This document shows, piece after piece, positions 60,357 through 64,000 of a DNA stretch of 64,000 nt (position 1 is its first letter; each line of letters begins with the position of its first letter). The stretch lies in assembly GCF_016283395.1 (NCBI RefSeq), contig NZ_JAEEMU010000045.1:1-64000 (forward strand), written 5' to 3'. Source of the stretch: Ruminococcus sp. (GTDB lineage: Bacteria; Bacillota_A; Clostridia; Oscillospirales; Ruminococcaceae). A program made the position numbers and the translations under genes. The notes beneath the pieces are model-generated. The model ran no database searches. It was given only the letters and a program-made list of their open reading frames with translations, and was not told where the DNA came from.

Positions 60357-62432
60357 TTGAAAAAGACTTTGATAAAAAACATTGCCGCATCAATAAAAAA
60401 CTTTCTTACTGATGAATTGAGTTCCGATGATGCTGAAAAGCTTTCTTTTGAAGTTTTTTTCTGCTCCGTTTCTGCACGTTATATGTACGAAAACGGCTTT
60501 GACGGTTTTCATGCTCCCACAGATATGCACAGGCTCATGCCTGAAATATTCACTCAGCTATGCGACAGCAGAGCCCAGCTGCTATCACAGAAAGTCTTTG
60601 ATATGCTCTCTGCGGTACCCCATGAAAAATGGCTGAAAAACGCACAGCTTATCGGTCAGCTGTACCAATACTTCAACAACGACCGCAAGGACAGGATATT
60701 CAGCGAGCTTAAAAAGAATATAAAAATAAGCGCAGACAATCTGCCTGCGGCTACTCAGATATTTACTCCCGACTGGATAGTGCGATATATGACCGAAAAC
60801 ACTCTCGGCAGGATATTAGCAGAAAACTGCGGATATGATACGTCCGAGCTGCAATATCTTGTTCCCGTAAAGACAAAATGCAAAAAAACCTTATCCCCCG
60901 AGGAGATATCTTTTCTTGACCCTTGCATGGGCAGCGGCAATATCCTTTTGTATTCATTCGACCTTTTTATGAAGCTTTACCTTTCAAAGGGATACAGCGA
61001 AATACAGGCTTGCAGGCTCATACTAACGAAAAATCTTTTCGGTATAGATATTGACAGCCGTGCCCGCAGACTTGCTCATTTTTCACTGCTGATGAAGGCT
61101 TGCGAATACTGTTCCGAAGTTTTAAGCTCAGGCATAAAGCCTCAGCTGTATGATATGGAAGATATTACTACAAATGAGAATGATATTTTCTTTAACAGCA
61201 GCCTTTTCGGCAGTCTCATAAGACCTGTAACTCTGCCCAATATCGGCAATACAAAAGCTATGAAGCTGTATGAGCTGCTCACAAGGAAATATTCGGCTGT
61301 AGTCACTAATCCCCCTTACATGAGCACAAGGAATATGAACAGCAGTCTCCTTGAGTTTATGAAAAATAATTACGCAGAGTACTCCGCTGATCTATTTTCG
61401 GCGTTCATAATCCGCTGCACCGAGCTTACCGAAAACGGCGGCTATCTCGGTTTTCTTACTCCTTATGTTTGGATGTTCATCAAAAGCTATGAGGAGCTGC
61501 GGAAGCACCTGTTTACTCAGAAGCATATCAATAATCTGATACAGTTCGAGTATTCCGCATTCTATGACGCAACCGTTCCTTTATGCGCGTTTACTGCAAA
61601 GAACTCGCAGTCAGATGAAATGAGCACTTTCTTCCGTCTGACGGATTTCAGAGGCGGACTTGAAGTGCAGCAGGAAATGTTCCTCAAAGCTCTGACTGAC
61701 GAAAACTGCGGCTATGTTTACCAAACGGACTCCAAAACCTTTGAGAATATCCCCTCATGTCCTGCTGCTTACTGGTTAAGCCCGAAGATATCGGAGCTTT
61801 ACGCGAAATATCCTCCACTCGGTAGCATTGCTGCTCCGCGCAAGGGCAATTCTACCTCTGACAATGAGCGTTTTCTCAGGCTATGGTACGAAGTGGACAA
61901 AAACAAGATGAACCTTTGCTGCCGACACATAGACAGAGCCGAAACGCTGATAAAACGCTGGTTCCCATACAATAAGGGCGGCGGATACCGCAAGTGGTAC
62001 GGCTTTAACGACTATCTTATCGACTGGTATGACGATGCCGCGGAGATGAGAAGCATACCTACCGCTGTTATTGCAAATTATAAGTACTTCACCATGCCGG
62101 GACTTACATGGTCTACCCTCACAAGCGGCAAATTCAGCATAAGGCAGTTCGGGGAAGGCTATATCTTTGACAACGGCGGCTGCTGTATATTCGAGCTTGG
62201 CGACAAAAAAAGCTACATCTGCGCACTGCTCAATTCCAAAGTTTTCGCATATATTTTCGGTCAGCTCAACCCTACGCTGAATTTTCAGTCGGGAGAAGTC
62301 GCAAAGTTCCCCTTCGTTTACAAAAAATCGACTGCTGTTGATAAGCTTGCCGAGGAATGTACAGCCATTTCAAAAGCCGAGTATGACAGCTTTGAGACAA
62401 GCCGTGATTTCAAACGCCACCCCCTCGTATAA
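60357..62432 (+). CDS. PglX-like adenine-specific DNA methyltransferase, short and orphan
   Basis: 691 aa. Motif I is FLDPCMGSGNILLYSF, and the catalytic motif IV is VVTNPPYMSTRNMN (NPPY), as in gamma-class N6-adenine methylases; TPDWIVRYMTENTLGRIL precedes, a PglX/type IIG hallmark. It ends SKAEYDSFETSRDFKRHPLV, a block that in full PglX proteins (about 1,200 aa) lies inside the sequence, so this one appears to lack the C-terminal half. TTG 60357 with AAAGGTGGGAG is the best start. None of the BREX partner genes (brxA, brxB, brxC/pglY, pglZ, brxL) is next to it: flanks are an EAL gene and a GH43 gene. Either a self-standing methylase or a BREX remnant. Confidence 0.8.
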   Translation: MKKTLIKNIAASIKNFLTDELSSDDAEKLSFEVFFCSVSARYMYENGFDGFHAPTDMHRLMPEIFTQLCDSRAQLLSQKVFDMLSAVPHEKWLKNAQLIGQLYQYFNNDRKDRIFSELKKNIKISADNLPAATQIFTPDWIVRYMTENTLGRILAENCGYDTSELQYLVPVKTKCKKTLSPEEISFLDPCMGSGNILLYSFDLFMKLYLSKGYSEIQACRLILTKNLFGIDIDSRARRLAHFSLLMKACEYCSEVLSSGIKPQLYDMEDITTNENDIFFNSSLFGSLIRPVTLPNIGNTKAMKLYELLTRKYSAVVTNPPYMSTRNMNSSLLEFMKNNYAEYSADLFSAFIIRCTELTENGGYLGFLTPYVWMFIKSYEELRKHLFTQKHINNLIQFEYSAFYDATVPLCAFTAKNSQSDEMSTFFRLTDFRGGLEVQQEMFLKALTDENCGYVYQTDSKTFENIPSCPAAYWLSPKISELYAKYPPLGSIAAPRKGNSTSDNERFLRLWYEVDKNKMNLCCRHIDRAETLIKRWFPYNKGGGYRKWYGFNDYLIDWYDDAAEMRSIPTAVIANYKYFTMPGLTWSTLTSGKFSIRQFGEGYIFDNGGCCIFELGDKKSYICALLNSKVFAYIFGQLNPTLNFQSGEVAKFPFVYKKSTAVDKLAEECTAISKAEYDSFETSRDFKRHPLV

Positions 62433-62433
62433 A

Positions 62434-62520
62434 CCTTTAGCCGTTAGCAAGTGAGTAGTGAGTAGGATTGCAGGGAACGCCGCCCTCGGCTTTCCGCGCC
62501 TTACGCTGCAAATAACATGA
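62434..62520. repeat. TTAGCC repeat half-element and small structured stretch
   Basis: CCTTTAGCCGTTAGC at 62434-62448 equals the reverse complement of 2219-2233 and starts 1 bp after the methyltransferase stop. TTGCAG and CTGCAA then bracket a GGAACGCCG/CGGCTTTCC hairpin (about 62468-62510). No gene. Confidence 0.55.
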
Positions 62521-62575
62521 GCGTCCCATACACACATACTTGCCATCTTCCATAACTATCATCTTTATATCACGT

Positions 62576-62603
62576 AAAAAAGGGCGGAAATATCCGCCCT
62601 TTA
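62576..62603. terminator. Bidirectional intrinsic terminator
   Basis: AAAGGGCGGA and TCCGCCCTTT form a perfect stem. On the minus strand it runs into a TTTTTT tract and ends the GH43 gene; read forward it can also end the methyltransferase transcript. Confidence 0.87.
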
Positions 62604-62604
62604 A

Positions 62605-64000
62605 TTATCCAACCGTAACTGTAGCCGTTACGCTCTTATTTGCCGGTGATATCTCGGCATCATCGCTGAGATTAAGTACAGGTGTACCGTTTCCGTCAAA
62701 GCACACTCTCTTTATGCGTGTATGTCTGCACGGGTCATAGAGTGGGTCTTTATTATAAGTTCCGCAGCCCTGTGTTGCATGACTTGCAGGACGGGCATGA
62801 TAAACTATGAGCAGATTGCCCTTTTCATCAGTAACAAAGCTGTTATGTCCCGGACCAGACTGGTCTTTAAGGTCTGAGGTCTGTAGTACGGGACTGCTCA
62901 GCTTTTTCCAGCTGCTTATATCCATAAGGTCGGAATTAATATCAGCTTCAAGCCTGCCGACGCAGTATTCCGAGCCCGTACCAGATGCAGAAAAGAAAAC
63001 ATACACTTTCTTGTCAGTTTTCAGTACTGCCGCCCCCTCATTTACACGGTTATTCACCTTTTCCCAGTTAAATTCGGGCTTTGTGAGCATTATGGGCTTT
63101 GAAGTGAGCTTCCACGGCTGTGACGGGTCTATCTCCGCCATAAACAGTGAGGAGTCCCCTTTTATTTCCGCCCATATAACATAGTGCTTTCCTTTGTTCT
63201 CGAAATATGTCATATCCAATGAAAAATTTGCAAATGACGATGTGTCCCCCGATGACGCCTGCATTTGTCCGCACTCTGTCCAGCTGCCCGTAAAGGGGTC
63301 ACCGTCACATTTCAGCACATAGGGTCTTATTGCCCATATATCGCCACTTGCGCCTGCGGCAAAGAAAATATACCACGAATTGCCTATCTTGTGCATTTCG
63401 GGTGCCCAGATATGCTTGGCAAGTATACCGCTCGAATGGGCTTTCCATATAGTTTTTTCCTCAGCAGAAGCAAGTCCGCCCACAGTATTGCTGCGTCTGA
63501 GAATTATGCGGTCATAGCCTTTGTCAACGCTGCCGTATGCAGGATAAGAAGCTGTAAAATAGTAGTAACCGTCCTCGCCGTCAACTACATAGGGGTCGGC
63601 TCTTTCCTTTATAAAAGGGTTATCGTAAAGCTCCGAGCTGGACTTTACTGTGCCGCTTACCTTGTAAGTACCAGCCTTTGTTGTGTCAACTTTAGCAATA
63701 TCGGAGCTGTTCCATTCAACGCTCAGTTCGCCCTTTCCACCGCCTGTATACTCAGCGGTAACAGTTTTCGGCATTTCAAGCCGCTGACCAAGCCCCACAT
63801 TTACCGATACAGGCTTAACTCCCGTATTTATAGGAGCAAGTCCTGCGGAGGGATAAGCGTTTATCAGAGCTGTGTACTGATCTGCATTTATTGGTATCAC
63901 ATAGCCGTGACGAGGTGTGAAGTTGAAGCTGTAACTGTTTCGGCTTACTGTTGTGAAGTTCACAAGGTCGCTTGTTTCCTGCATTACGTAATAGCCGTCA
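62605..64000 (-). CDS. Glycoside hydrolase family 43 protein, N-terminal part outside the window
   Basis: At least 464 aa seen; the frame is open through base 64000 (DGYYVMQETSDLVNFTTVS), so the start is missing. The visible order is the tail of a first GH43-like module or its beta-sandwich (TPRHGYVIPINADQYTALIN), a Big_4-type Ig-like domain (VEWNSSDIAKVDTTKAGTYK), then a second GH43 five-blade propeller beginning NPFIKERADPYVVDGEDGYY, where the Asp of ADPYV is the catalytic base, and HIWAPEMHKIGNSWYIFFAA. It closes with SPANKSVTATVTVG, part of another Ig-like unit. Likely a secreted arabinofuranosidase/xylosidase-type enzyme. Confidence 0.85.
   Translation of the reverse strand, partial: DGYYVMQETSDLVNFTTVSRNSYSFNFTPRHGYVIPINADQYTALINAYPSAGLAPINTGVKPVSVNVGLGQRLEMPKTVTAEYTGGGKGELSVEWNSSDIAKVDTTKAGTYKVSGTVKSSSELYDNPFIKERADPYVVDGEDGYYYFTASYPAYGSVDKGYDRIILRRSNTVGGLASAEEKTIWKAHSSGILAKHIWAPEMHKIGNSWYIFFAAGASGDIWAIRPYVLKCDGDPFTGSWTECGQMQASSGDTSSFANFSLDMTYFENKGKHYVIWAEIKGDSSLFMAEIDPSQPWKLTSKPIMLTKPEFNWEKVNNRVNEGAAVLKTDKKVYVFFSASGTGSEYCVGRLEADINSDLMDISSWKKLSSPVLQTSDLKDQSGPGHNSFVTDEKGNLLIVYHARPASHATQGCGTYNKDPLYDPCRHTRIKRVCFDGNGTPVLNLSDDAEISPANKSVTATVTVG

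Noticed and set aside
60357..62432. Calling the methyltransferase locus a BREX system
   Set aside because: No brxA/B/C, pglZ or brxL gene on either side within the window.

Overview
The window looks like a chromosomal segment of a rumen or gut Ruminococcus close to R. albus (Firmicutes, Oscillospiraceae). Three secreted proteins carry type I dockerins. The dockerin of the GH5 cellulase (motifs GDANCDGDVDMSDIVLIMQ and ITSNDAVFIQEFLL) is of the R. albus kind. The window also has strong Shine-Dalgarno sites (AAGGAGG), TTGACA-N17-TATAAT promoters, a spoIIIA operon, a type III glutamine synthetase and a type I-C CRISPR locus. The species is inferred. No tRNA or rRNA gene was seen.

Layout. 1-4344: nitrogen and glutamine block (P-II domain, probably the tail of an ammonium transporter; pyrG; type III glutamine synthetase). 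4395-13356: complete type I-C CRISPR-Cas system on the minus strand (cas3-cas5c-cas8c-cas7c-cas4-cas1-cas2, leader, then 16 repeats), with an in-frame internal start in cas8c expected to give Cas11c. 13427-17780: five-gene overlapping operon (HprK-like kinase, PqqD-like RRE protein, S26-type peptidase, ABC transporter, NTP_transf_5 nucleotidyltransferase) that resembles RiPP tailoring and export genes but has no recognisable precursor or core cyclase. 17815-22667: NAD salvage (pncA-pncB), a glycerol-1-phosphate-dehydrogenase-like enzyme with a HAD phosphatase, and a GNAT enzyme behind a short leader peptide and a structured leader. 22974-25790: promoter, a two-gene membrane module ending in a solute-binding-like/VWA fusion, and a large hairpin-rich intergenic element. 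25792-27625: ABC-F ribosome-protection gene behind a leader with two tiny ORFs and two intrinsic terminators.

27640-31815: LRR-dockerin protein, dtd, GH42 beta-galactosidase and a histidine phosphatase. 31850-46764: long minus-strand housekeeping and sporulation block (spoIIIAA-AH, Asp23, GNAT, nusB, TsaD-like, xseA, xseB, ispA, dxs, tlyA, nadK, argR, recN), an order largely conserved in Firmicutes. 46817-50823: sugar ABC importer (binding lipoprotein plus two permeases) behind a long leader. 51083-57922: dockerin-bearing papain-like protease, class B PBP, and dockerin-bearing GH5 cellulase. 58050-60164: EAL-type c-di-GMP phosphodiesterase with a degenerate GGDEF. 60303-62448: orphan PglX-like adenine methyltransferase ending at a dispersed repeat. 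62576-64000: partial GH43 protein.

Together the window shows a fibrolytic lifestyle (GH5, GH42, GH43, dockerins, sugar importer), CRISPR and possibly remnant BREX-like defence, and translation-coupled antibiotic-type regulation. The least explained loci are the kinase/PqqD/peptidase/ABC/nucleotidyltransferase operon, the solute-binding/VWA pair and the leader RNAs. Starts were moved from the longest open frame to the site with a good ribosome binding site wherever the sequence decided it; nothing was searched against a database.
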